Positions 55,234 to 64,000 of a stretch of DNA of 64,000 bases are shown piece by piece; within the stretch, counting starts at the first letter, position 1, and every line of letters begins with the position of its first letter. Origin of the DNA: Trichosphaerium sp. ATCC 40318 (taxonomy: Eukaryota; Discosea; Flabellinia; Trichosidae); the NCBI GenBank assembly GCA_038496445.1, contig JALMLS010000540.1, positions 124,001 to 188,000 on the forward strand. The letters are read 5' to 3'. The translations under genes were made by a program, and so were the position numbers. The notes under the pieces were generated by a model. It made no database searches, had not been told where the DNA came from, and was given only the letters and a program-made list of their open reading frames with translations.

Positions 55234-56038
55234 ATGGCAAAGCACGTTAAATGTATAGAAGCAGACGCATTCATAAGCATTGTACTACTAGGAGAGACCG
55301 GCGCAGGTTCGTTGCTCTTTTCTATCAAAACTGGTTAATATTACTAAAGGTAAAACAACGTTGGCGTCTCTTGACTGTTCCAAAGCACATGAACACGAAG
55401 TAGTCGATGTAAGCGAATTAGACGTATTAGCAGTATTAGATGATGAAAAGGAACTCATACGCGAAGCCTCAGGGATTGCTCTTGTATACGTACGAAATAA
55501 GCCTAAAAAACCAAAAAGCAAAAAAACGTTTAAGTATTTTCACGTGCCATTTTCTTTTTTCTTCAAAGTTTCACGTGACTAAGATATGCTACTGTAGGAT
55601 ATAACAAGTACTGCATCATTCTCAGCGATACCTATGTACAACACTATTTTAAAGAGGTTGGGTATAACAAGGCCTGTTTTTCTTATTGGGAACAAGAGCG
55701 ACTTGATTCTGAAGAGACAAGTTCCTTTAGAAACTGGCAAAGAATATGCTAATAGAAATAATATGAAGTTCTACGAAACATCTGCCTCTGATACAAAGTT
55801 TAAACCTTGCTTGACATCTATGATGAAGAAGGTATCCTCTGCACATAAAAAAGCACAAAGGAAGCCATCAGGGAAAGATAAAAGGTCAATGCTTACAAAA
55901 GCAAAACGAAAGTTGAGGTACGAAATAAACAAAGGGTTTTCTGGATTTGTTGGATTGTTACTTATGTAAACTAGTTTGACAAGACGTAAAAAAGCTTCTA
56001 TAACACCTACAAGGTCTTTGCGTCGTTCATCTGTGTAA
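55234..56038 (+). CDS. Divergent Ras-like small GTPase with a basic tail
   Basis: Exon 1 gives MAKHVKCIEADAFISIVLLG with ETGAG, and exon 2 completes GETGAGKTTLASL, a Walker A (G1). Exon 2 then reads LDVLAVLDDEKELIREASGI and ALVY, and exon 3 gives DITSTASFSAIPMYNTILKR with PVFLIGNKSDLILKRQVPL (G4, NKSD) and FYETSASDT (G5, ETSA). The effector loop and the DxxG (G3) motif that should lie between G1 and ALVYDIT are missing or unrecognisable, and that interval is about 20 residues shorter than in Ras. A long Lys/Arg-rich tail (KKAQRKPSGKDKRSMLTKAK, then RRKKASITPTRSLRRSSV after an intron) replaces the usual CAAX box. Guanine binding is plausible; normal switching is doubtful. Confidence 0.7.
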
Positions 56039-56257
56039 ATAAACAAAGAAAAAAAAAAGAAAAGATAAACTAATAAAAAACTAAAACTTGTAACCAACAG
56101 CTTGCTTGATTTTCTCAGTACTCAGCTTCACAAATTATCATCACAACATTCCAAGTGATACAAGTCAAAATCGTTAACACCTACTGTTCTGAAAGGAACA
56201 AACCGTGTAACGTGCATCTACACAATTAATTCTAAAAATAATTTATTGCATAACAAA

Positions 56258-57153
56258 TTAAACAGTCTCGAAAATCCATTGTTGGTTTCCGTTTGTGTTA
56301 CTTGAACTCCACAAGTACACGTTTTGTCCATTAGCTCCACCACCATCTCCATCGATAGAGTATGCAGGGGCATTTCTCTTTTCAAGTCTATATTTACCAC
56401 CGCCAAGAGACACCTTGGACACAAAAAAATTAGATTGAAAGGCCAAAAAAAAAACTATTGTACCTTCCTCCAGTGTTGGTTTTGGTTGCTTGTTCCACAA
56501 GCCCACAACTTTAGATTCTGTCCATTACCCCCACCGTTACCTCCGTCCAAGCAATGGTTAGTATTCTTCTTCCTGAGGGCGATAAAACCACCAGATATTG
56601 AGATCTCTTCAAATTGTTGGTTTACGTTTGAAGCTCCGTATTGCCAAAGATAGATATTTTGGTCGTTTGCTGCGCCACTGTCTCCGTCAAGAGCAAATCC
56701 GTTAGAGTTACCTTTGCGAAGAATAAAGGTGTTGCTGCCGCCGTTGAATATTGGTCGCCCTTGAAGCCAAGTAGTGTCCCACGTGACACCAATGTTATTA
56801 CATCCGCTTGGTCCCAGATCGGTTCTTCCAGGACAACCTGTTTCATCAGCAGCAGTGTTTGCTGGTCCATTTCCACATTGAATGTCATTGTAAGGTGGGT
56901 CGGTACCATCTCTGAATGCTGCGTAGTTTGGGTGCTGCTCGAGTTCTTCACAGATTGTTCTGATGTTTCTTCTTACGCCGTTAATGACATACCAAACTTT
57001 TGTAATGTCATCTAGGTCGTGATCGAAGCTAGAACGGCACCAGCATCTACCGCCGCGAGAATAGCTGTCAGTCCAAGATGGGTGCCTTGGGTTCCATTGT
57101 GCAGTAGTTACGGCAATAAAACAAGCTAGCGCAATCAGAATAAGTAAGTTCAT
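56258..57153 (-). CDS. Secreted protein with a ricin-type beta-trefoil lectin domain
   Basis: A signal peptide (MNLLILIALACFIAVTTAQW) leads to a cysteine-rich N-terminal domain of about 90 residues (GGRCWCRSSFDHDLDD, NIRTICEELEQHPNYAAF, YNDIQCGNGPANTAADETGC, TDLGPSGC). A ricin-B-type carbohydrate-binding region follows, with three units: GFALDGDSGAANDQNIYLWQ, HCLDGGNGGGNGQNLKLWAC and YSIDGDGGGANGQNVYLWSS. Each has the D-G ... N-x-Q ... QxW pattern (NQQF, NQHW, NQQW). One GTACAA intron splits the last unit. No enzymatic chain is present, so this is a lectin-like surface or extracellular protein rather than a toxin. It is related in style to extracellular proteins of fungi and oomycetes. Confidence 0.8.
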
Positions 57154-57855
57154 GAGTTGCGTCTGTTGTGTTGTGTTTTGTATAATGAGTCCTTTTTTGG
57201 TAAAATAACGTGTTCACGTGATTTTTTTCCGCATAAATTGTGATTCGATAGACCAACTACGCCGATGTAACGGTCCTGGCAATGAAAGGTTCGGCTGTAT
57301 CGGGTACTAATTACCCGTTATTTAATACGCGTTTGCCATGTCACGACATACTGAGAGAGCGAGCAGTAAACTTTCTTCTCTACAGGTTTTATGCTTTAGC
57401 ACAGAGACAAGATAAAATAAAGCGATACGTGGCAAGCGAGGCGCGTACTATCAATTTCTCCGGCAATAGTCCACTCTTTAGATAACGTCTGTCAGACCAA
57501 CTATGGACGGATGATGTTGTTCTAAAGAGAAACTGTTACTAGCGCGTTACTTTACAAGATACTTCCGCTAGTGCGCTAGCTACGAATTCAATATGAGAAA
57601 TGTTTTCCCTGTAATACGTAAGGGTAATCACAGTTTAACCAAATTTGAAGTGCCTTTTTTTTCATCGTTAAAAAGTAGTGAGAACATTCTTACGAGATAT
57701 CTCCAAAACTCGTTCTTATATCAATGGTTTAAAGTTCATAAACATAGCGCAATGCGCCAACCACGACTACAATCCAGACAAACGACATGTTGAAAACAAA
57801 TAAGGAACTTCTCTAATAACCGTTCCACTTTGTAAATAGGCCCACAAGTGGATGT
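57154..57855. other. Intergenic, nothing recognised
   Basis: About 700 bases. Two open frames on the plus strand (57282-57485 and 57593-57793) are basic or hydrophobic without patterns, and I leave them out. TCACGTGA lies at 57214-57221, about 60 bases upstream of the lectin gene start, so the left edge is probably that gene's promoter. Confidence 0.4.
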
Positions 57856-58055
57856 TTAAATACGTATTTTTGTTATTGATACACCAACTCGTACATTATT
57901 GATAGTTAGTTGAGACGCATACGTAGTTGTAGTAGATACATTGCGAACAGCGACATGTGTCACTTCCACAGTTTGTAAATTCGCGTTATTAGCTTCAACC
58001 TTCATCCCCAGTCTAATCACGTGCGTTGAGTCTGTACCGTTAAATTAAAGGCAGG
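57856..58055 (-). CDS. Short beta-rich coding segment, probably part of a small gene
   Basis: The minus-strand frame reads NGTDSTHVIRLGMKVEANNA, NLQTVEVTHVAVRNVSTTTT and YASQLTINNVRVGVSITKIR, with a stop at 57856-57858. Residues alternate polar and non-polar as in a beta sandwich, and codon use is like the neighbours. An internal ATG lies at 58005. An upstream exon is likely (for example SKFRCSKLVNFMYNPAFNLT at about 58110-58045), but I could not fix the splice. No family is recognised. Confidence 0.35.
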
Positions 58056-58234
58056 GTTGTACATGAAGTTCACAAGTTTACTACACCTAAACTTGCTACG
58101 AGAAAAGTTTTCTGGCTGACAACGTTAATATAAAATTGAGGATATTTTATTCGGGGTGTAGACTTGTTAAATAGTTGACTACTGCTCTACTAAGAAAAAG
58201 AATAAAAATTTTGGGTTTAGGAACTTCTGATAAT

Positions 58235-60602
58235 TCAGAAGTTGAACCTTCTGTTGATGTTATGATGAAGAAAGGTTCCGCTGTTGGATGCTATCTCTCT
58301 TATTTTTTCCCTGTTTTCTGAGAAGTCAGTCTTATATTCGTATTGCGTGACATCAACACAACCAGAATCAACAACTTTTTTCAACTCTTCTGGCATGAAC
58401 TTATCCATATCTAAGCTTGCATCGCCAGCATGTCTTATGAGATAAAGTAAACATTGTTTTCTCAATTGAGGAACATGTAATCGATCACAGAGCTCAAAAA
58501 GACCTAAGAAAAAAAGAAGAAAAAAATTAATCAAAGCACTGGAGTCCAATTAAAAGATTCTTACCTGCAGCATTATCATGGTCTATAAACTTAGATATTT
58601 CTTCTTCAGCCATTTGTTGTAACCTTTGTGTGCAATGAGCAATGAGAAGAAAATTAAACGGGGAAAATTAGTTGCTCTTTTTCGCTCACCTGACCAGTTG
58701 AAGCTGATTTGCAGCTTGAAGTAAATCAACTGTATTCTCACTTGTAAATTCAATATCAAAACCACTATTGATATATTAACGTATGATAGGATATACATAA
58801 GCAACGTACTACATGAACTTCAAGATGTGTCCAAAGATACCATAAGAAATGTCTGGTACAAAAAATTCTCTTTTTTCACTGTCAGAGTACTTTCCAGAAA
58901 ACATTGTGCTGTAGATCTCTGATGACATATAAAGCACAATAAGATGTGCCTTATATTTTTCTGTTATATTTGGAAACGTGAAAGTCACATCTTTTGTTGA
59001 TTCATCCAGGTACATGGCGTGAAGCGTTTTATGAATTAAAAGTTCTGGTGAAAGCCAAAAATTTGTTGCTTCTTCATGTTTCACGTATGCATCTTTTATA
59101 TCTCGCAACACTCCAGCTGTAGTTTTTAGACTAAATAGATGATGAGATGGAGCTTATACAATATCAAGAACCTAAATACTGAGTACACTTACGTCAGGTT
59201 GATGTTGTTTCGCTTTGCCATGATTTCATTGTTTTGAAGAGGAATATCAGCCATGCTTTTAGGGATAACCTCTACGACCAAATTAAAAGTAAAGTAACGA
59301 GGCGAACTGAAATACTTTCATCTCGTTTTTGTCTCTATAATTACGTACTGGATAACAGTGTTGAAAAGTCTTCGAGTATTGACACATCATTGGATTTCAC
59401 AATTTCTATTTTTTTCGATAAATGTAAGTCATGTGAGATGTGCGTAATTGTTGATAAGTTGGCACATGCCAGTTGCCAAAAGATAAATAGTATTCAATTA
59501 TTACCTCCGTACAAGAACGTCAATACAGCACTCATCTGATCGACATCAATCTCTTCATTTTGAATAAGATTTGACATTTTAGTTTCAAGTCCTGGTTCAA
59601 TTGACTTCAAGTATGCCTAAGATAGTCAGCCGCAAGTTCTTTTTCTAATTTTGTGGTGCACGACATACAGAATGAACGCGAAATGTCGTACTTCCAAGAT
59701 CAAAGGTTTTGTCAGAAAATACTTGTAAATTAAATAGTTTCTTAAATCTTTCTGAATACATTGGCTTGTCAACGACTACTGGCACTATACAACAAGAAAC
59801 ATTACATACCATTCAAAAATACCCAACATACCTTTGACAACCTCTAGCGCTTGTTTGATATACTTGAAAGCTACACATACATCAGAATACTGAGAAGACC
59901 AAATACTGTCTAATCGTACTTGAAGACATGATGTAGTCCGGAGGGAAAACCCAAGGATTATTAGCAACAGCGAACTCTGAGAGTTCTGTCAACTTCAGTA
60001 GAGTCAAAGGTACGTATGAAATCTTATTACTGGTGATGTAGAGTTTTCTTAGCCCTGTAAGAGATGATATTTTGGAAGGAAGCGATGTTATCAAATTATG
60101 TGAAACGTTGAGGTTTTTCAAAGTTGTCAGCGCTTCAACACCTTCCTAGAGAAACTATTTACTCTGTTGAATATAGGGAGACTCGGAGGTGGTACTATAG
60201 AGTCTATTGCGTTGCCTGAAATGTCTAAGAGGGCCAAACCAGGAAGTTTCTTTACAAACACGTTAAGAATCATCAAAATAGTGGTATTTACCTTGATTTC
60301 GGCGAAATTGGCGCTCTTGATGCCTATGTTGCGTATTTTTAATGTTGTCAAATTGGCATATTGGAATATATTGTCCTTTGGCGCTGGTAGAGGCTCTTGT
60401 AGTCGTTCAGGAGCATTACAAGCGCATGTAGCAGTTTTATGGTATGCTACGGTGCTGATTGTCATAGGATAGTATTCTATTACGGGCACCTACGATAATA
60501 CCGCGTTATAAGGATTTCTACGTTAAAAAACCAACTTCGTACTTCTCCACAAGAAGGACCATAACATGGGTCATCATCAGTATGGTAATGCACCACAGAC
60601 AT
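58235..60602 (-). CDS. LRR-BTB-BTB protein
   Basis: Start at the ATG at 60602 (MSVVHYHTDDDPCYGPSCGE), spliced to VPVIEYYPMTISTVAYHKTA with CACNAPERL. Leucine-rich repeats follow: LTTLKIRNIGIKSANFAEIK, KLPGLALLDISGNAIDSI, and, after a 49-base GTACCA intron, ALTTLKNLNVSHNLITSLPS, LTGLRKLYITSNKISYVP. A first, degenerate BTB comes next (LFNLQVFSDKTFDLGSTTFR, then AYLKSIEPGLETKMSNLIQN and DVDQMSAVLTFLYG). An in-frame exon passing 59230 (PKSMADIPLQNNEIMAKRNN) links to a second BTB with a BACK-like helix set (TKDVTFTFPNITEKYKAHLI, YSTMFSGKYS, SENTVDLLQAANQLQL, LFELCDRLHVPQLRKQCLLY). The stop is at 58235. If the link is wrong, the second BTB gene starts at 59221. LRR-BTB-BTB proteins probably serve as ubiquitin-ligase adaptors; this is inferred. 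Confidence 0.65.
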
Positions 60603-61942
60603 CGTTGTGCCGTTGATAAGCCCTTCAGCAACTCTTTACAATTACGTGAAACGCTAATAGGACGAATTTTTCCGAAAGATGAGATCAACTTGAGAATTCT
60701 TATTGCAGTGTCATAAACTTGCTTATCAACGAACATCAGTGAAATTTTTATACGTCAAGGTAACGCTGAAGATAATCTCTTTGAACCTATTAACCACTCT
60801 GCCAATAAAATAGTTGACTTTTTTGATCCACAAGGCAGAAAAATTTTATCTAAAGTCAGTGCTTCACCAAGCCAAGAATGAGCTTAGGTTTCGCTATTTT
60901 TGTTTCTCCGCTTCAAAGAGCTTATTTCAAGGTGAATTGTAGGGCGTCAAGAGGCGCATTTCGTTTAGAAAAACGTGTTGGAAGTAGATCTGGTTTTACT
61001 GCTCTAAATATTTTTTTTGAGCGTCTCAGACAAGGAACGAACATCAAAACCTCAAAGTACTGATGCAGGTTTTCAAAAATAACTGCAGTGCTCTAAAATT
61101 GGCTGGGTGATGAATCAACAATGCGTAGATACCACTCCAGACACAAAAACAAAATTTGGTGTCGTTTCGGTTCGCTCGGCGTGATCTTGAAGCGAGATCG
61201 CGGAACGGTACGGAAAATTATATATCGCACTCTGCAGCGTATGTACGAGCGTATTTGATGATTGTAGAGCGAATAAAAAGGCCGTTATCGAAAAATTCAG
61301 AAGGAGAAATACACTAATCACTAACCGGTTTTACAAGTGTATTGTGATGGTTGCCTGAGACTTCTAAACCGAAATAGACTAATTTTCCGTGTTTTTAACT
61401 TAACAGAATCGATCGGAAACACTCGCTACGTCGCTAAATACGCGTCAGTAGTACATACAGTTCACTTATATCAGCTTCTACAATAATACATTTTTAATTA
61501 AAAACTTGGATACTTCACGATTGCTAGTGCAATTGGATGTTCTTACTTTTTGGCTTATAAATGTTTACGTTGTTTGTTTATGTGTCTTAAATTGCCTTAG
61601 GTTGAAAGTTAGAAAACTAATTTCAGTAACAGACGGGAAAGTGGATTATATTTTTAGTGAAATTTCAGGTTTTTTACATTAGTTTCTAAAGATAAGACCG
61701 ATTTACTTCACAACTTCACATCGTAGAATCCAATATCGAAATACAGACATTTGATATCAAATGATACTAATACGGTTCAATTACCTCAGGCAACGTATTT
61801 GATCGGGTTTTTGAGGAAGTGTACAAAACCACAACTTTTATTGTTGCAAAAAATACTAGGTTAAAAGAAAAATTTCGATGTCTATAGAGTGGAAGCACAA
61901 CAAATAACAAACAATACGATAACATCGATAACTTCCACGACT
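60603..61942. other. Mostly unassigned, one coding-like segment
   Basis: About 1.3 kb. On the plus strand 60735-60881 reads ISEIFIRQGNAEDNLFEPIN and then HSANKIVDFFDPQGRKILSK up to a TGA, with good coding character but no start or splice partner I can confirm. An upstream open stretch (about 60590-60705: FSNSLQLRETLIGRIFPKDE) may be its first exon, but it overlaps the LRR gene start on the other strand. The rest, to 61942, is AT-rich with nothing recognised. Confidence 0.35.
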
Positions 61943-62218
61943 ATGTCAACACTCCTGCGATCAATCTCTAAATACGCTCGCAAAAAATATGATAAACTCA
62001 TGGGCAAACCATTGGTGATTAATGTCACGGTCACTGTCCCAACAACCATCCTGGTCTCTACCAAACCAGAAGAAATAGACACTTACGCCCTCACTTGGGA
62101 CCCAATGATAGAGAATATCTATTACCCTCCTACAGGCATCTCCAGAATGATAATGATATCCAGCTATGACAAAGAGCTAGCAAAAATGGCATTCGAAGGC
62201 GGAAGTCCAAGAATGTAA
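61943..62218 (+). CDS. Small hypothetical protein
   Basis: A 91-residue frame starting at the ATG at 61943 (MSTLLRSISKYARKKYDKLM) and ending at 62216-62218. It reads GKPLVINVTVTVPTTILVST, then IDTYALTWDPMIENIYYPPT and ending FEGGSPRM. It has a basic helix, a strand-rich middle and an aromatic/proline block. The same frame is open further upstream to 61889 after a CTATAG that could be an acceptor. No family is recognised. Composition supports a real gene. Confidence 0.4.
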   Translation: MSTLLRSISKYARKKYDKLMGKPLVINVTVTVPTTILVSTKPEEIDTYALTWDPMIENIYYPPTGISRMIMISSYDKELAKMAFEGGSPRM

Positions 62219-62798
62219 AAAGTAAAAAAAAAATAAAAACAGTTAAAAACAACTAAAAGATTCCAAAAACTGTTTTTTTGTACTTTAACCTGTGGACATT
62301 ATTTTGTGCACTTCCTTCTGATAAAATATACCTGAACTCTGCTTAGACTTTACAAATCTTTAATAATTTGTTCCCTGCCATCCAACAAGCTTGCAACAGG
62401 AAAAATGACGATTTTACAATGGTGATGAAAAAAAGAAGCTGCCTGCCAAGAGATAAGCTGCAATGTATTTCATTGTTTTTTGATACCTAAGAAACATCCA
62501 GGAAATTAGCACAATTTTAAAAGGCTTCATTGCCAGAAAGCGGTTTTACTTTTAAGTGGATGCAGAATACCTTCTCTAAGCGCTCATGAAGTACATGCAC
62601 GGGCCTTACACTAACGTGAACCTAGACCTTGTGATTTAAAGTGTAGCTGCTCAAACCGAGCAGCTCTCAGTTTGATATCCAATGAACTGGCCACAACAGC
62701 GCTCTAGTTGGCTACCCCAGTGCAACAAGTCTTCCTAGAATTCGACAAAAAACTCCAAAATCACAAAAAATTAGAAAACGACAACACTGAAGCACCTC
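62219..62798. other. Intergenic region with a strong hairpin
   Basis: 580 bases without a supported coding frame. AGCTGCTC-AAACC-GAGCAGCT at 62645-62665 is a perfect 8-bp stem with a 5-base loop, in a locally GC-richer stretch. The 12-mer GCCAAGAGATAA at 62445-62456 recurs at 63987-63998. No tRNA or known ncRNA signature is visible. Confidence 0.4.
62645..62665. repeat. Perfect 8-bp hairpin
   Basis: AGCTGCTC and GAGCAGCT flank the loop AAACC. It lies about 130 bases before the F-box gene start. A structured leader or a dimeric protein-binding site are both possible. Confidence 0.4.
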
Positions 62799-63828
62799 AT
62801 GTCCATTGACAGCAACGAAATACAGATCACTGATGATGCCGTGCTTGCTATAGAAGAATGGATGTCTTTCAAGACCTTAAACAGTGTCATGCAAATTTCG
62901 AAGCGATTCATGTCTCTGTTGGGAGACAACGTTACGTGGAAGCGTGCATACATAAGAAAATACAAATTTACATTGCCAATACCAGATGATACAGAGATTA
63001 AGATAGATTGGCGTGAATTGGCTATGGGCCGCTCCTTTATGTTGTTTCCAAGTACAACCAGCGTTGCTGAGCTGGTTTGGCACTTGACAGCTCAAAGAAC
63101 ATGAAAAACGACATAGCGGCCATACGTTTGTTGGGAAGGTTACAAGCGGCACGCGTGTTCAAGGAGACCCTTGAAGAACTTGAAGAAATTGAAGGCACAG
63201 TAGAACTCCAACTCTTTTCTGCTACTGTATTTACCACCGTTAAATACGAGACAACACTTGCAGATTACTTTGTGAGTGATTCGCGATCTATAAAGGTACC
63301 AAGGAACTTCGAAACTTACAGTTTTTGCATAAAAGTGTTTCCCCTTTTTTTCTTATCGTTTTGAAACCTCTTATTATTATGTAGTGGAATCTTTACTCTC
63401 TTGCTACTGGGCTTCCTGTAAAGTTTACATACTCCCATTACAAGAGTGGTGATAAAGAAACAGCAGAAGGAGAACAAGAGATACAATACGAAATCTATGG
63501 AGAAAAAATTAAGTCATTATTTCCTCCATGTACAAGCCAAACAACATCTTTCAGGATGAAAAAGACATACAATGCAGCTGAAAAGGATGAGCAAAAAGAA
63601 AAAAATAACCTTGAGAATAACATAATACCACTGGTTTCTTTTATTTTTGGTGGTGATGGAAAGGATGAACATCAACGAGCTGACTTGGCTAATTATATTT
63701 ATACATGTTGTTTTGCTCACTATCCAAAATCAATGTATTTTCGTGGAGCTTGTCCTCCTTCTGATTGGGACGGATTATATGAAGCTATGGATGAAGCTTC
63801 TGCATTTTGGAGTGTATGCTCTTTGTAG
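62799..63828 (+). CDS. F-box-like protein
   Basis: The first exon reads MSIDSNEIQITDDAVLAIEE, then WMSFKTLNSVMQISKRFMSL, DNVTWKRAYIRKYKF and DTEIKIDWRELAMGR. That is an F-box layout: hydrophobic helix, ..ISKRF.SL..D..WK..Y.R.F.., then dW+eL. The following exons read NMKNDIAAIRLLGRLQAARV, YETTLADYFVSDSRSIK, WNLYSLATGLPVKFTYSHYK, and a final block VSFIFGGDGKDEHQRADLAN with CCFAHYPKSMYFRGACPP. The junction near 63045-63095 is uncertain; a GTTTCC donor with a GACAG acceptor keeps frame. The C-terminal substrate-binding region has no recognised repeats. Confidence 0.6.
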
Positions 63829-64000
63829 TTTATGCTCTTTGTAGTTTTTATGCAAATAACAAAAATAAAAAAATGAATATTAAGCTGTTGTTCAAGATTG
63901 ACTCCCCATTTCATCCTTTACTTGTACCATTTTAGATCACGTGACTATCGCGAGTGATGAAGTAATATAAAAAAAGGAACTGCAGGCCAAGAGATAAACA
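63829..64000. other. 3' flank and window edge
   Basis: Contains a short direct duplication (gctctttgtagtttatgctctttgtagttt, about 63817-63847), TCACGTGA at 63937-63944, and the second copy of GCCAAGAGATAA at 63987-63998. No gene is visible before the window ends. Confidence 0.4.

Noticed and set aside
56258-57153. Ricin-like toxin
   Set aside because: Only the carbohydrate-binding trefoil is present. There is no ribosome-inactivating chain, so it is described as a lectin-type secreted protein.
57282-57793. Two plus-strand frames of about 66 residues
   Set aside because: No motif, no splice partner and irregular composition.
60518-60736. Minus-strand frame MFVDKQVYDTAIRIL as the start of the LRR gene
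   Set aside because: A different frame starting at 60602 (MSVVHYHTDDDPCYGP) joins in phase to the next exon, while this one gives a poor join.

Overview
The window is nuclear DNA from a compact, AT-rich unicellular eukaryote. Almost every gene is split by short introns of about 40 to 75 bases. Most introns open with GTACG rather than GTAAG, and genes lie on both strands a few hundred bases apart. The families present (F-box, BTB, SH3, CRIB-like, RhoGAP, Ras-like, HMG box, chromo, ZIP, NAC-alpha-type UBA, complex I assembly CHCH) are eukaryotic. Proline/threonine-rich secreted proteins, F-box proteins with YwqK-type repeats and proteins with DWY...W-PW-F repeats suggest a protist (stramenopile-like or an early fungal relative). 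The sequence alone does not fix the lineage. All multi-exon models were spliced by eye from reading-frame continuity and family motifs, so exon edges are approximate unless stated.

Layout. 0.6-0.9 kb: a free-standing ubiquitin-like protein. 1.5-9.1 kb: one very large gene with a bacterial-type VIT-VWA-TPR-DUF2135 architecture and a long helical insertion. 9.3-14 kb: a BTB protein, a small twin-CX9C mitochondrial protein resembling NDUFAF8, and a C2 protein with a PYGQ-rich tail. 14.5-22.1 kb: an HMG-box protein, a DWY/W-PW-F repeat protein, a cysteine-rich F-box-like protein and a helical protein. 22.4-26.6 kb: a large C2-CRIB-like-SH3-PRD-SH3-SH3 scaffold. 27-30.1 kb: a strictosidine synthase/APMAP-like protein and a chromodomain protein. 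30.9-34.6 kb: a secreted protein with a leishmanolysin-like domain whose zinc site has decayed. 35-41.9 kb: a UBA protein, a spectrin-like/PX/PH/RhoGAP protein whose GAP domain has lost its arginine finger, and a two-TM coiled-coil protein. 42.3-48.8 kb: a conserved orphan family and a local group of F-box plus YwqK-repeat genes with decayed copies, with a Ty3/Gypsy reverse-transcriptase relic between them. 49.4-57.2 kb: a ZIP transporter, a membrane-anchored M14 carboxypeptidase with a PT stalk, a divergent Ras-like GTPase and a secreted ricin-type lectin protein. 57.8-64 kb: a small beta-rich ORF, an LRR-BTB-BTB protein, a small ORF and an F-box protein.

Themes. Several genes look like Rho/actin or cortical signalling parts: the SH3/CRIB-like scaffold, the PX-PH-RhoGAP-like protein and the Ras-like GTPase. 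Several others look like ubiquitin-ligase adaptors: two BTB genes and up to six F-box-like ones. Two PT-rich secreted or membrane proteins and the lectin look like cell-surface components. Two enzyme-like domains (M8 peptidase, RhoGAP) appear catalytically dead. The palindrome TCACGTGA occurs eleven times by my count, often inside introns, where chance predicts about one.
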